A DNA stretch of 15,188 bases from an uncultured Bacilli bacterium (GTDB lineage: Bacteria > Bacillota_I > Bacilli_A > RF39 > UBA660), in the NCBI GenBank assembly GCA_944358685.1, contig CALVRQ010000106.1, forward strand, positions 1-15,188. Reading direction: 5' to 3'. Shown one piece after another: positions 1 to 5,964 of the stretch. The notes beneath the pieces were generated by a model, which did no database searches, was not told the DNA's origin, and saw only the letters and a list, made by a program, of their open reading frames with translations. The position numbers and the translations under genes are program-made. Within the stretch, counting starts at the first letter, position 1. Every line of letters starts with the position of its first letter.

Positions 1-207
1 GTTTTTGGTGGAAAACAAACATTATAAAGCTCATCTATCGCCCCTTGTACATTGGTTGCTGTCATTCCAGTTGCAGAATTATCATATGTTGTTTGATTAG
101 ATGGAAAGTATGTCTCCGCATATACCATTACTAAACTTCCTGAAATTAATCCTAATGTAAATCCTATTAAATATTTCTTAGAAAATAGTTTTATTTTTTT
201 CTTTCAT
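1..207 (-). pseudogene. Partial secreted protein gene, out of frame after its start
   Basis: The gene runs off the left edge, so only the N-terminal part is visible. An ATG at 207-205 follows a GGGAG ribosome site with good spacing, but the frame from this ATG stops after nine codons. One base fewer in the A7 tract (plus-strand T7 at 194-200) would join the ATG to a frame open to the window edge. The restored product starts with a lysine-rich end and a hydrophobic segment ending in VYA, a plausible signal peptide. It is followed by a TYDNS...NVQGAIDELYNVC segment of about 25 residues, which resembles the C-terminal tail of the protein at 384-1943. The function is not recognised. The shift could be a decayed gene, a sequencing or assembly error, or a slippage/phase-variation switch; the sequence alone cannot decide. 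Confidence 0.6.
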
Positions 208-250
208 TTGTTTACTCCCTTCTATTATGTTTATTATAGATTAGTAAATA

Positions 251-276
251 TGTCTAGTTTTGTCTATTATTGTCTA
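251..276 (-). promoter_or_regulatory. Three TAGACA direct repeats at 10-bp spacing
   Basis: Read on the minus strand, TAGACA occurs three times, at plus positions 251-256, 261-266 and 271-276, exactly one helical turn apart and in front of the edge gene. Two further copies with the same spacing lie in front of the 519-aa gene. Hexamers repeated in phase are typical of sites for OmpR/PhoB-type response regulators, but the regulator is unknown and this is inference. With the promoter predicted at 282-310 they would sit at or just after the transcription start. Confidence 0.6.
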
Positions 277-281
277 TAATA

Positions 282-310
282 ATTATAAACTATTTATAGG
301 GGTAACACAA
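282..310 (-). promoter_or_regulatory. Predicted sigma-A promoter of the edge gene
   Basis: On the minus strand there is TTGTGT (310-305), a 17-bp spacer and a perfect TATAAT (287-282). The -35 matches consensus only at TTG. The same layout, TTG then 17 bp then TATAAT inside the shared string GTTTATAATTAT, recurs at 2012-2040 in front of the 519-aa gene, which strengthens both calls. A second TATAAT (238-233) lies closer to the start codon but lacks a properly spaced -35. Confidence 0.5.
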
Positions 311-329
311 GTATCTTATTTATATTACT
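298..329. repeat. Promoter-upstream repeat, copy 1
   Basis: This block of about 32 bases matches 2160-2191 in the same orientation with only a few differences; the shared core includes GTATCTTATTTATATT. In this copy it lies directly against the promoter. In the second copy it is separated from the promoter by about 120 extra bases. Confidence 0.7.
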
Positions 330-350
330 CTGTTTAAAAATGTATATAAA

Positions 351-379
351 AAAATGACGGTTTTTATTCCCGTCATTTT
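351..379 (-). terminator. Rho-independent terminator of the 519-aa gene
   Basis: A perfect 10-bp stem is formed by 351-360 (AAAATGACGG) and 370-379 (CCGTCATTTT) with a 9-base loop. On the minus strand it is followed by a T-rich tail. It lies four bases beyond the stop codon of the gene that ends at 384, and it insulates the edge gene's promoter region from readthrough. Confidence 0.9.
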
Positions 380-383
380 ATGT

Positions 384-1943
384 TTAATTTAACATTTTCT
401 TTAGTTCATCTAAGGCACATTGTGCATCTTCACAAGGAAGCTGAGTTTGAGTATTTTCATATGATAAGTCAGATGCTGTAAGTGTAATCTTTACGTTATA
501 TGTGCTACTAACAGTAGTTACTCCATCTGAAATATATACAACTAATGAGCCATGATTATCAAATGATACATCGGCAGTTGTGCCAGTTACTGTTACAGGT
601 TCTGCATCATCTTTTACATAACTACATGTATAAGTGCTTCCGCATCCTTCTGGTAAAGCGGCATGAACTGTTTTTGGATATACTCCTTCTTCAGTGAATG
701 TAGCTGTTGGTATAGTAGCAGTTTTTGCAGTACCATTAGCTGTTTGTTGTAATCCACTTGCAGATGTTACTCTAACCATTAAATTATAATCTGTTTCTTG
801 AGTTAATCCTTCGAATGTATGAGTATTTTCTGTTCCTCCATCAACCCAGTGTGATCCATCATCTATAGAGTATTCATATTTACTTATTCCACTTGTAGCA
901 GTAGCATTAGCTACTACAGTTATACTATTAGTAGTAACAGTACTTGAAAGTGTTACTGACATTTGATCAACAACAGCATTGGCTGTTAAAGTAACATTAT
1001 CAGTTATTGTATATTTAGTTCCTTCAGTACCTATTTTAGATTGTCCATTGTACCATCCATCAGCAACATATGTAGGAGCAGCTGTGATACTTGGTAAGGT
1101 TATTTCACATGATGTTCCATTATTATAAATGGTACAACTATCATTATTTTGTCCAATGCTTTGAACATTACTTCCCATAACGTAAGTAGCTGTTAATGCT
1201 TTAGAGAATATAGCATATACAGTAATATCTTGACTTGGCATTTCATAGTTTTTCATGCCTGTTGTAGCATCTTTATCTGTGTTCCAACCAACAAATGTCC
1301 ATCCTTCTTTAGTAGCAGTTTTTGTTAAGTCTATATTAGCTCCCATAGCTGTTTCTTGAGTTTGATTTTCAGTGGTACCACCATTGGTTTTACTATCATA
1401 TGTAACTAGATAATTATCACCAACTATTGGTTCATCACCAGTTGCTTGTCCATAGTCAATATCGACATCGACATCAATTGTTTCATCAAGACTAGGACCA
1501 TTATAGTTTTCATCAAAGGTAACTGTTATATATAAGTGTTTTTCTTCATTTGATTTAATTACTTGTCCTTCTCTAACACCACTAGATGTTACTTTGATAA
1601 CATCTGATTTTGTTGCGGTATAGTTTAATAATTTGATTGTGGCATCTAAAGTTCCATTATTTTCAATTTTTATATCATAAGTGATGCTGTCTCCTGGGCT
1701 TGATAATCCAGCTCTAAAGTTAGCAGTAGTATCGGTATGTCTTGGAACTTCTAGGTCTTGGGCATTACCAGCAATACTACCACTTGTTATATCCGTAATT
1801 TTAACATCAAAACTACTTGTGATATTTGATGTTCCTGATATATTTAGGTTTGTTGAAAAAGCGGCATAGCCGACTACCATACATACTAATACAGCAACTA
1901 AACTTATAATCATGATATTTCTTTGTTTTCTATTTTTCCTCAT
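384..1943 (-). CDS. Modular exported surface protein (TasA-like start, InlB B-repeat, Fn3-like)
   Basis: This is a 519-aa exported protein. Residues 9-30 form a hydrophobic export signal ending in GYAAFS, resembling the SipW-dependent/TasA-camelysin type. Residues 31-167 look like a TasA-like beta domain. Residues 178-248 match an InlB B-repeat (Flg_new): TYDS..., GWTFVGWNTD, then DITVYAIF. Residues 250-323 form a second repeat-like unit with C270 and C279. Residues 326-411 look fibronectin III-like, and 412-487 form another beta domain with C434 and C440. The tail (494-519) resembles the segment in the edge protein. No LPXTG motif or C-terminal membrane anchor is visible, so it may be released, assembled into fibres or held by the N-terminal segment. 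The start has a GGTGAGGAG ribosome site. Role inferred: surface adhesion or matrix. The InlB-repeat call is firm; the other domain calls are less so. Confidence 0.85.
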   Translation of the reverse strand: MRKNRKQRNIMIISLVAVLVCMVVGYAAFSTNLNISGTSNITSSFDVKITDITSGSIAGNAQDLEVPRHTDTTANFRAGLSSPGDSITYDIKIENNGTLDATIKLLNYTATKSDVIKVTSSGVREGQVIKSNEEKHLYITVTFDENYNGPSLDETIDVDVDIDYGQATGDEPIVGDNYLVTYDSKTNGGTTENQTQETAMGANIDLTKTATKEGWTFVGWNTDKDATTGMKNYEMPSQDITVYAIFSKALTATYVMGSNVQSIGQNNDSCTIYNNGTSCEITLPSITAAPTYVADGWYNGQSKIGTEGTKYTITDNVTLTANAVVDQMSVTLSSTVTTNSITVVANATATSGISKYEYSIDDGSHWVDGGTENTHTFEGLTQETDYNLMVRVTSASGLQQTANGTAKTATIPTATFTEEGVYPKTVHAALPEGCGSTYTCSYVKDDAEPVTVTGTTADVSFDNHGSLVVYISDGVTTVSSTYNVKITLTASDLSYENTQTQLPCEDAQCALDELKKMLN

Positions 1944-1990
1944 TTACTCCTCACCCTTCTTTAATTATAGTTATTTTCTTTATCATTTTT

Positions 1991-2040
1991 TGTCTAGTCT
2001 TGTCTATGATAATTATAAACCATTTGTTTCATTAATGCAA
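1991..2040 (-). promoter_or_regulatory. Promoter and TAGACA operator of the 519-aa gene
   Basis: On the minus strand there is TTGCAT (2040-2035), a 17-bp spacer and TATAAT (2017-2012). Two TAGACA hexamers follow at 2001-2006 and 1991-1996, again 10 bp apart. This copies the arrangement at 251-310. The remaining leader down to the start codon at 1943 contains another TATAAT (1969-1964) with no well-spaced -35. Joint control of the two surface genes is the simplest reading. Confidence 0.55.
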
Positions 2041-2063
2041 GTGTATTACACTTAATTGTGTAA
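2039..2063. promoter_or_regulatory. Nested GTGTA/TACAC palindromes, operator candidate
   Basis: AAGTGTA-T-TACACTT (2039-2053) is a perfect 7+1+7 palindrome overlapping the -35 of the 519-aa gene. TTACAC-N6-GTGTAA (2046-2063) is a second perfect inverted repeat sharing the middle half-site. This looks like a dimer-binding operator. It lies between two divergent genes, one of which encodes a Cro/CI-type regulator, so that protein is one candidate ligand (inference). Confidence 0.4.
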
Positions 2064-2159
2064 AGGAAGTGAATGGTTATTTTAAGCAACAAAATCAAGC
2101 ATTAGTACTAAAAATTAAATTAATTTTAGTTTTTTATATATAATTTGGCTATGTTTTAC

Positions 2160-2191
2160 AAGGGTAATATAAGTATCTTATTTATATTTAC
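2160..2191. repeat. Promoter-upstream repeat, copy 2
   Basis: This is the counterpart of 298-329 in the same orientation, now about 165 bp upstream of the regulator gene's neighbour promoter rather than adjacent to it. The intervening stretch (about 2021-2159) is unique within the window and includes an A/T-only imperfect inverted repeat at 2107-2130. The rest of the 1944-2227 intergenic region holds nothing else I can support. Confidence 0.65.
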
Positions 2192-2227
2192 CATATCAGA
2201 TACAATTTTGTTAGGAGTGGTGAGCGT

Positions 2228-2443
2228 ATGGTAAATGTAAATATTGAAAAATTACTGAAAAAAGAAAAAAAGAGTAAATACTGGCTATGTCAAAAGATGA
2301 ATATAACTTCTAGAAATTTGAATAGAATCATTAGAGGTGAGACAACTTCGATATCGTTTAAGTATATTGAGGAATTTTGTTTATATTTAAACTGTACACC
2401 TGGTGAACTTTTTACGATAGAAACCCCTAGCTTAGTTAGCTAG
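2228..2443 (+). CDS. Small Cro/CI-family (XRE) transcriptional regulator
   Basis: The 71-aa product is almost entirely one helix-turn-helix domain. W19[18 protein letters not shown] gives the turn and recognition helix, followed by [20 protein letters not shown], the usual closing helix of the short Cro/YozG-like class. No sensor or effector domain is present, so it probably binds DNA as a dimer. The ATG follows AGGAG (2213-2217) with a 10-base gap. A weak TACAAT box lies at 2201-2206. The gene is divergent from the 519-aa surface gene, a common layout for a local regulator, though its target is unproven. Its last codons overlap the end of dusB by 8 bp and lie in a terminator stem. Confidence 0.88.
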   Translation: MVNVNIEKLLKKEKKSKYWLCQKMNITSRNLNRIIRGETTSISFKYIEEFCLYLNCTPGELFTIETPSLVS

Positions 2444-2451
2444 AGGTTTTT
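2422..2451 (+). terminator. Terminator hairpin over both stop codons (XRE gene / dusB)
   Basis: Arms 2422-2432 (AACCCCTAGCT) and 2438-2448 (AGCTAGAGGTT) pair over 11 positions with one C/A mismatch and a 5-base loop. TTTTTATTT follows on the plus strand, so it should terminate the regulator gene well. On the minus strand the downstream tract is weaker (TTTCTATC). The regulator stop (2441-2443) is in the right arm; the dusB stop (2438-2436) spans loop and stem. Confidence 0.8.
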
Positions 2452-3410
2452 ATTTGGTCTATGACTTTTAGAAAGTCTTCTTTAGTAATTGTTTTAAATA
2501 ATTCTTTTTTTATGTTTGAGGTATTTGGAATACCTTTTAGATAATAACATGTATTAGTGCGCATTTCTAAAAGTGCGGTTTTTTCAGGCTTAATTTTTAA
2601 GAGATAATTAAAATGTTTTTTTATCATATTTATTTTATCTTTAGTGGTTGGTGGTGGTAATAATTTGTTTGCTTTTAAATAATGAATGGTGTTTTTTATA
2701 ATCCAAGGATTACCTAAGGCACTTCTTCCTATCATAACAGCATCGCAACCTGTCATATCTAACATTTTTTTTGCATCTTCTGGAGTTTTAATATCACCAT
2801 TTCCAATTACAGGAATACTTACACTTTGCTTTACTTCTTTAATAATGTTCCAATCAGCAGTGCCAGAGTATCCTTGTGCTCGTGTTCTAGCATGAATAGT
2901 AATAGCTTTAGCACCAGCTTTTTCACATATTTGAGCAATTTCTTTGGCATTTATACTGTGACTATCCCAACCACTTCTAATTTTAACGGTGACTGGAGTT
3001 TTAACAGCATTTACTGTTGCTTTGACAATTTCATAGACTTTATTTGAATCTTTTAAAAGGCCACTGCCGGCATTAGCAGATACGGCAACTTTAGGAACTG
3101 GACATCCCATGTTGATATCAATTAAAGCTTTTGGATATTTTTTAGTTATTATTTGGGCTGCCTTAGCTATACTATCTTGATTAGAACCAAATAGTTGAAT
3201 ACTAACAGGCATAGATAAATTTTCAAAACCATTTAACATATCAAAGGTTTTTTTGTTATCTCTAACAATGGCTTCGGCACTTATAAGTTCAGTAATGGCC
3301 CAGCCACAACCCATTTCTTCAACGATTTTCATATAGGCGGGATTAGATATACCGGCCATGGGTGCGAGGACGACTCTATTTTTTATTTCAATGTTGCCTA
3401 TTTTCCACAT
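2436..3410 (-). CDS. dusB: tRNA-dihydrouridine synthase
   Basis: This FMN- and NADPH-dependent enzyme reduces uridine in the tRNA D-loop. The 324-aa protein has the full family pattern: [12 protein letters not shown] (16-27) at the FMN site, [11 protein letters not shown] (98-108) with catalytic Cys103, VKIRSGW (142-148), [11 protein letters not shown] (173-183), GNGDI (203-207) and [11 protein letters not shown] (226-236). The C-terminal helical domain carries YYLKGIP (289-295), as in the DusB class. Length is normal. The start has an AAAGGA site nine bases upstream. It lies 54 bp downstream of two prepilin-like genes and could be co-transcribed with them; I saw no clear terminator in that gap. 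Its 3' end overlaps the convergent regulator gene. Confidence 0.95.
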   Translation of the reverse strand: MWKIGNIEIKNRVVLAPMAGISNPAYMKIVEEMGCGWAITELISAEAIVRDNKKTFDMLNGFENLSMPVSIQLFGSNQDSIAKAAQIITKKYPKALIDINMGCPVPKVAVSANAGSGLLKDSNKVYEIVKATVNAVKTPVTVKIRSGWDSHSINAKEIAQICEKAGAKAITIHARTRAQGYSGTADWNIIKEVKQSVSIPVIGNGDIKTPEDAKKMLDMTGCDAVMIGRSALGNPWIIKNTIHYLKANKLLPPPTTKDKINMIKKHFNYLLKIKPEKTALLEMRTNTCYYLKGIPNTSNIKKELFKTITKEDFLKVIDQIKTSS

Positions 3411-3464
3411 AAATATTTTCCTTTCTGATAATTAATATATCATGATAAGATGGTAATTTTGATA

Positions 3465-3947
3465 TTAAAAGCAAGAATCTTCGGTTATAAGACAGTTTTC
3501 AGGTTCGGTTTCCTTGGTAGTAATGGTTTTGTCTTCCGGTTCTTTAGTAGCACACAAAGATGTGTTTTCACTATAAATTGCCATAGATACTTGACCGGTT
3601 TTATTAATACAGATATTACCACTATCTGGATTTTCACCAGTATAATCTAACATTCTTTCACTTGATGTTTCCCATTCATTACTAGTGTTATTGAAGTATT
3701 TGTTGGTCTCTTTTTTATCATTAAAAGTAACTAGAAGTGGTAAATCTACGCTTTTAGTTATAGAAGATGATGCATAATAATTTTGAGCAGCTCTACTTAT
3801 GGCCATAGCATTATCTTTAAAAGCATTTTCTCTAGAATCTTGTAAGACATTAATAACAGTTGGTACAGTGATAGTTGCGATAATGGCTAATATGGCAATG
3901 ACGGCTAACAATTCAGTTAAAGTAAAACCTTTATTTTTTAATCGCAT
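3465..3947 (-). CDS. Type IV prepilin-like protein (class III signal)
   Basis: The 160-aa product begins with the prepilin peptidase motif KG|FTLTE: cleavage is predicted after Gly7, with the conserved Glu at mature position 5. A 20-residue hydrophobic helix (LLAVIAILAIIATITVPTVI) follows. The globular part has four cysteines (113, 132, 152, 159), the last two forming a C-terminal pair in the sequence NCLITEDSCF, reminiscent of the disulphide-closed tip of type IV pilins. The ATG overlaps the end of the preceding prepilin gene by 10 bp, implying translational coupling. No prepilin peptidase, ATPase or platform gene is in the window. It may serve a pilus, a competence pseudopilus or a type II-like apparatus; which one is unclear. 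Confidence 0.85.
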   Translation of the reverse strand: MRLKNKGFTLTELLAVIAILAIIATITVPTVINVLQDSRENAFKDNAMAISRAAQNYYASSSITKSVDLPLLVTFNDKKETNKYFNNTSNEWETSSERMLDYTGENPDSGNICINKTGQVSMAIYSENTSLCATKEPEDKTITTKETEPENCLITEDSCF

Positions 3948-4342
3948 CTTCCTTCATCTCCTACTTCCATATATTCAAAATTATATTTTTTATAATCACT
4001 AGTTACTTTAATATAATCATTCATCATCTCGCAGGTGTTTTTTTCGTTTATGCTGGAATCAGTGATATATCCTTCATCTAATAACATTTGAATTTCAAGA
4101 TTACCGCTATCACCATATTCTTTATCGTTTTCCGCATTTTCTAAGGCTTTAGGATAAGAATCCATATTATCATTAACATAATTTCTTGCGGCAGTTATGG
4201 CGGCATAACGATACGACTCGTCTATTTCTGTTTGTGATGTGTTTAAAGCATTTAAAATTGATGGTAAAGCTACCAAGGCAATAATTGCGAGTAAAATTAT
4301 GGTACCTAATAATTCAATTAATGTAAATCCTTTATTTTTCAT
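3938..4342 (-). CDS. Type IV prepilin-like protein (class III signal)
   Basis: The 134-aa product starts MKNKG|FTLIE, with predicted cleavage after Gly5 and Glu at mature position 5, then a hydrophobic helix to about residue 31 ending in the common LPSI turn. The soluble part is acidic, with cysteines at 104 and 133; the latter is next to last, so a C-terminal disulphide loop is possible. The start has an AGGTGAGA ribosome site and a promoter at 4362-4390, making it the first gene of a pair with the prepilin at 3465-3947. A partner subunit or minor pilin of the same fibre is the likely role. Confidence 0.85.
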   Translation of the reverse strand: MKNKGFTLIELLGTIILLAIIALVALPSILNALNTSQTEIDESYRYAAITAARNYVNDNMDSYPKALENAENDKEYGDSGNLEIQMLLDEGYITDSSINEKNTCEMMNDYIKVTSDYKKYNFEYMEVGDEGRCD

Positions 4343-4361
4343 ATTCTCACCTACTGTATTA

Positions 4362-4390
4362 ATTATAACATGGATGATATTATTTTTAAA
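4362..4390 (-). promoter_or_regulatory. Predicted promoter of the prepilin pair
   Basis: On the minus strand there is TTTAAA (4390-4385), a 17-bp spacer and a perfect TATAAT (4367-4362). The -35 (4 of 6 matches) lies in the T-rich tail of the spo0A terminator, so termination and re-initiation share the same 40 bases. Confidence 0.55.
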
Positions 4391-4427
4391 GAAAAAAGAT
4401 TAGTTTACCTGGTGGAAATCTAATCTT
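4388..4427 (-). terminator. Rho-independent terminator of spo0A, overlapping its coding end
   Basis: AAGATTAG (4396-4403) pairs perfectly with CTAATCTT (4420-4427). An inner TTTACC/GG-AAA pairing extends the stem. On the minus strand it is followed by TTTTTTCTTT. The stop codon (4402-4400) lies in the stem, so the last eight or so codons of spo0A double as a terminator. Confidence 0.8.
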
Positions 4428-5164
4428 AATTTATCAGCAATTGTAACCATAAATTCTGAATTTGTTGGTTTGGCTTTATCAATATCAACACTATAACCAA
4501 ATATTTCTTCCATGAAGTCTAAGTTTCCTCTATTCCAACTTACTTCAATGGCATGTCTTATGGCTCTTTCAACTCTAGAGGTTGTGGTGTTAAATTTTTT
4601 AGCTAGCTCTGGGTATAACTCTTTAGTGATGCCACCAATTACTGATGGATTTTCAAAGATGATGTTTACGGCTTCTCTTATATATTGATAACCTTTAATA
4701 TGTGAAGGTATACCTAATTCATGAAGCATTTTGGTAATTGAAACTTGAAGGTTGCTAGTATAAAAGTCAATATTTTTATTACCTTTATCCTTTTTAGTAA
4801 TATCATAGATTCTCTTTTCTAGGTCAGTTAAGTCAAAAGGCTTTAAGATATAATAGCTTACGCCAAATTCAGAGACTTCTCTAATTACTTCGGCTGCATT
4901 ATAACTAGTGGCAACAATGACTTTTTTATTTATGCCACGTTTTTTCATCTCACTTAAGACATATATGCCATCTTTGTTTGGCATTATTAAATCTAAGATA
5001 ATTAAATCAATTTTATCACTATTTTTGGTGATTTCGTTAATTCCTTCTTCTCCATCATGAGCTTCATAGGTGATGTTTATTTTATCATTTTCTTTAAAAT
5101 ATTCTTTAACCATTTCTATTAGGTTTATATTATCATCAATCATTAAAATATTTATTCTTTCCAT
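4400..5164 (-). CDS. spo0A: Sporulation master response regulator Spo0A
   Basis: Positions below count from an upstream in-frame ATG at 5170. The receiver domain (about 5-125) has the acidic pair D12/D13, phosphoacceptor D60 in [14 protein letters not shown]88 and K110 in YILKPFD. The C-terminal Spo0A DNA-binding domain (about 143-256) is well kept: [20 protein letters not shown], then the recognition region [21 protein letters not shown] (196-215), which contacts 0A boxes in known Spo0A. I prefer the second ATG (5164) because the GGGGA site is six bases from it, while AAAGGGG nearly touches the first. The protein is full length with no missing key residue. When phosphorylated, Spo0A switches on sporulation and other stationary-phase genes. 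No other sporulation genes are in view. Confidence 0.95.
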   Translation of the reverse strand: MERINILMIDDNINLIEMVKEYFKENDKINITYEAHDGEEGINEITKNSDKIDLIILDLIMPNKDGIYVLSEMKKRGINKKVIVATSYNAAEVIREVSEFGVSYYILKPFDLTDLEKRIYDITKKDKGNKNIDFYTSNLQVSITKMLHELGIPSHIKGYQYIREAVNIIFENPSVIGGITKELYPELAKKFNTTTSRVERAIRHAIEVSWNRGNLDFMEEIFGYSVDIDKAKPTNSEFMVTIADKLRLDFHQVN

Positions 5165-5189
5165 TTTCATTCCCCTTTACTATATTCAA

Positions 5190-5245
5190 ATTATACAAAA
5201 GATTGACACTATTTTCTAGAGTAAAAAATAGCTAGTTTTGTCGAA
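5190..5245 (-). promoter_or_regulatory. spo0A promoter with upstream 0A box
   Basis: On the minus strand TAGAAA (5218-5213), a 17-bp spacer and TATAAT (5195-5190) form a good sigma-A promoter. Twenty bases upstream lies TTGTCGAA (plus strand, 5238-5245), an exact match to the TGTCGAA 0A box bound by Spo0A. Autoregulation of spo0A is known in Bacillus subtilis. Its occurrence here is inferred from the match and its position. Confidence 0.65.
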
Positions 5246-5268
5246 CGGCTTTTCCAAAAAAATAGAAG

Positions 5269-5964
5269 CTACTTTTCAGCAACTTCTATAATTTTTATTA
5301 AACTACTTGGTTTAGTGGCGGCTTTTCCAATTAGAAAACCATCGACATTTGGAATTTCATTTAAAGTTTCAATGTTATTATCTGACACACTACCGCCGTA
5401 TAATACTTTTATATTATAATTAAATAAACTTTTAATATAATTTACAATATCTTCAATTTCACTATTGGTAGGTGTTTTCCCACTACCAATGGCCCATACT
5501 GGCTCATAAGAAATTATTACTTCTTCGTTTATATTTTTTAAGGCATTATATATTTGATTTTTTAGAATATCTTTAGTTAGACTTTGATTATAAGCTTCTA
5601 AGTTTTCACCAATACACAAAACAACTTTTAAATTGTTATCTAAAGCTTGCTTTATTTTAAGATTAATTAGTTCATCATCTTCAGCCATATTTTGTCTAAC
5701 TTCACTATGGCCTAATAAAACATACTTTACACCTATGTTTTTTAGAGCATGAATCGAAACTTCACTAGTGTATGGTCCTGGATTATGAGCAGAAGCATTT
5801 TGGACACCACAAATAAAATTATTTTGAATGAATTTTTCTAAATAGATTACAGAAGGAAAAACTATAAATTTGTTTTTTACTTCTTTTAATTTATTTATAT
5901 AATCATTCACTTCTTCTTTAGTACATTGATACATTTTTAAATTGGCTAAAACAAGTTTACTCAT
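5269..5964 (-). CDS. tpiA: Triosephosphate isomerase
   Basis: This enzyme interconverts dihydroxyacetone phosphate and glyceraldehyde 3-phosphate in glycolysis. Active-site residues are present: N8 and K10 (ANLKMY), H86 in GHSEVR, and the general base E154 in YEPVWAIGSGKTPT, which also carries the flexible lid. The phosphate-gripping GGSV (190-193) is kept. At 231 aa it is shorter than the usual 250 or so, and the last phosphate loop reads DGFLIGKAA where DG.LVGGAS is more common. Start and upstream stop share ATGA with the glycosyltransferase gene, giving translational coupling, with GAAGGTG as ribosome site. It is the last gene of the pgk operon. I found no convincing terminator before spo0A, so readthrough into it is possible. 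Confidence 0.94.
   Translation of the reverse strand: MSKLVLANLKMYQCTKEEVNDYINKLKEVKNKFIVFPSVIYLEKFIQNNFICGVQNASAHNPGPYTSEVSIHALKNIGVKYVLLGHSEVRQNMAEDDELINLKIKQALDNNLKVVLCIGENLEAYNQSLTKDILKNQIYNALKNINEEVIISYEPVWAIGSGKTPTNSEIEDIVNYIKSLFNYNIKVLYGGSVSDNNIETLNEIPNVDGFLIGKAATKPSSLIKIIEVAEK

Noticed and set aside
1681..1869. Plus-strand open frame opposite the 519-aa gene, with other antisense frames over dusB, pgk, gap and the kinase gene
   Set aside because: Each lies opposite a well-supported gene, lacks a ribosome site and shows no family resemblance.
2107..2130. ACTAAAA...TTTTAGT inverted repeat as a terminator or sRNA end
   Set aside because: The stem is A/T-only with a bulge, and no transcript is known to end there; this is expected at such base composition.
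2133..2161. Extra promoter-like TTGTAA-N17-TATAAA on the minus strand
   Set aside because: It would only add a long leader to the 519-aa gene, and promoter-like hexamers arise easily in this AT-rich gap.
5209..5231. Inverted repeat CTATTTT...AAAATAG as a tpiA terminator
   Set aside because: It is almost pure A/T, has a weak stem and no clear following T tract on the minus strand, and overlaps the predicted spo0A -35.
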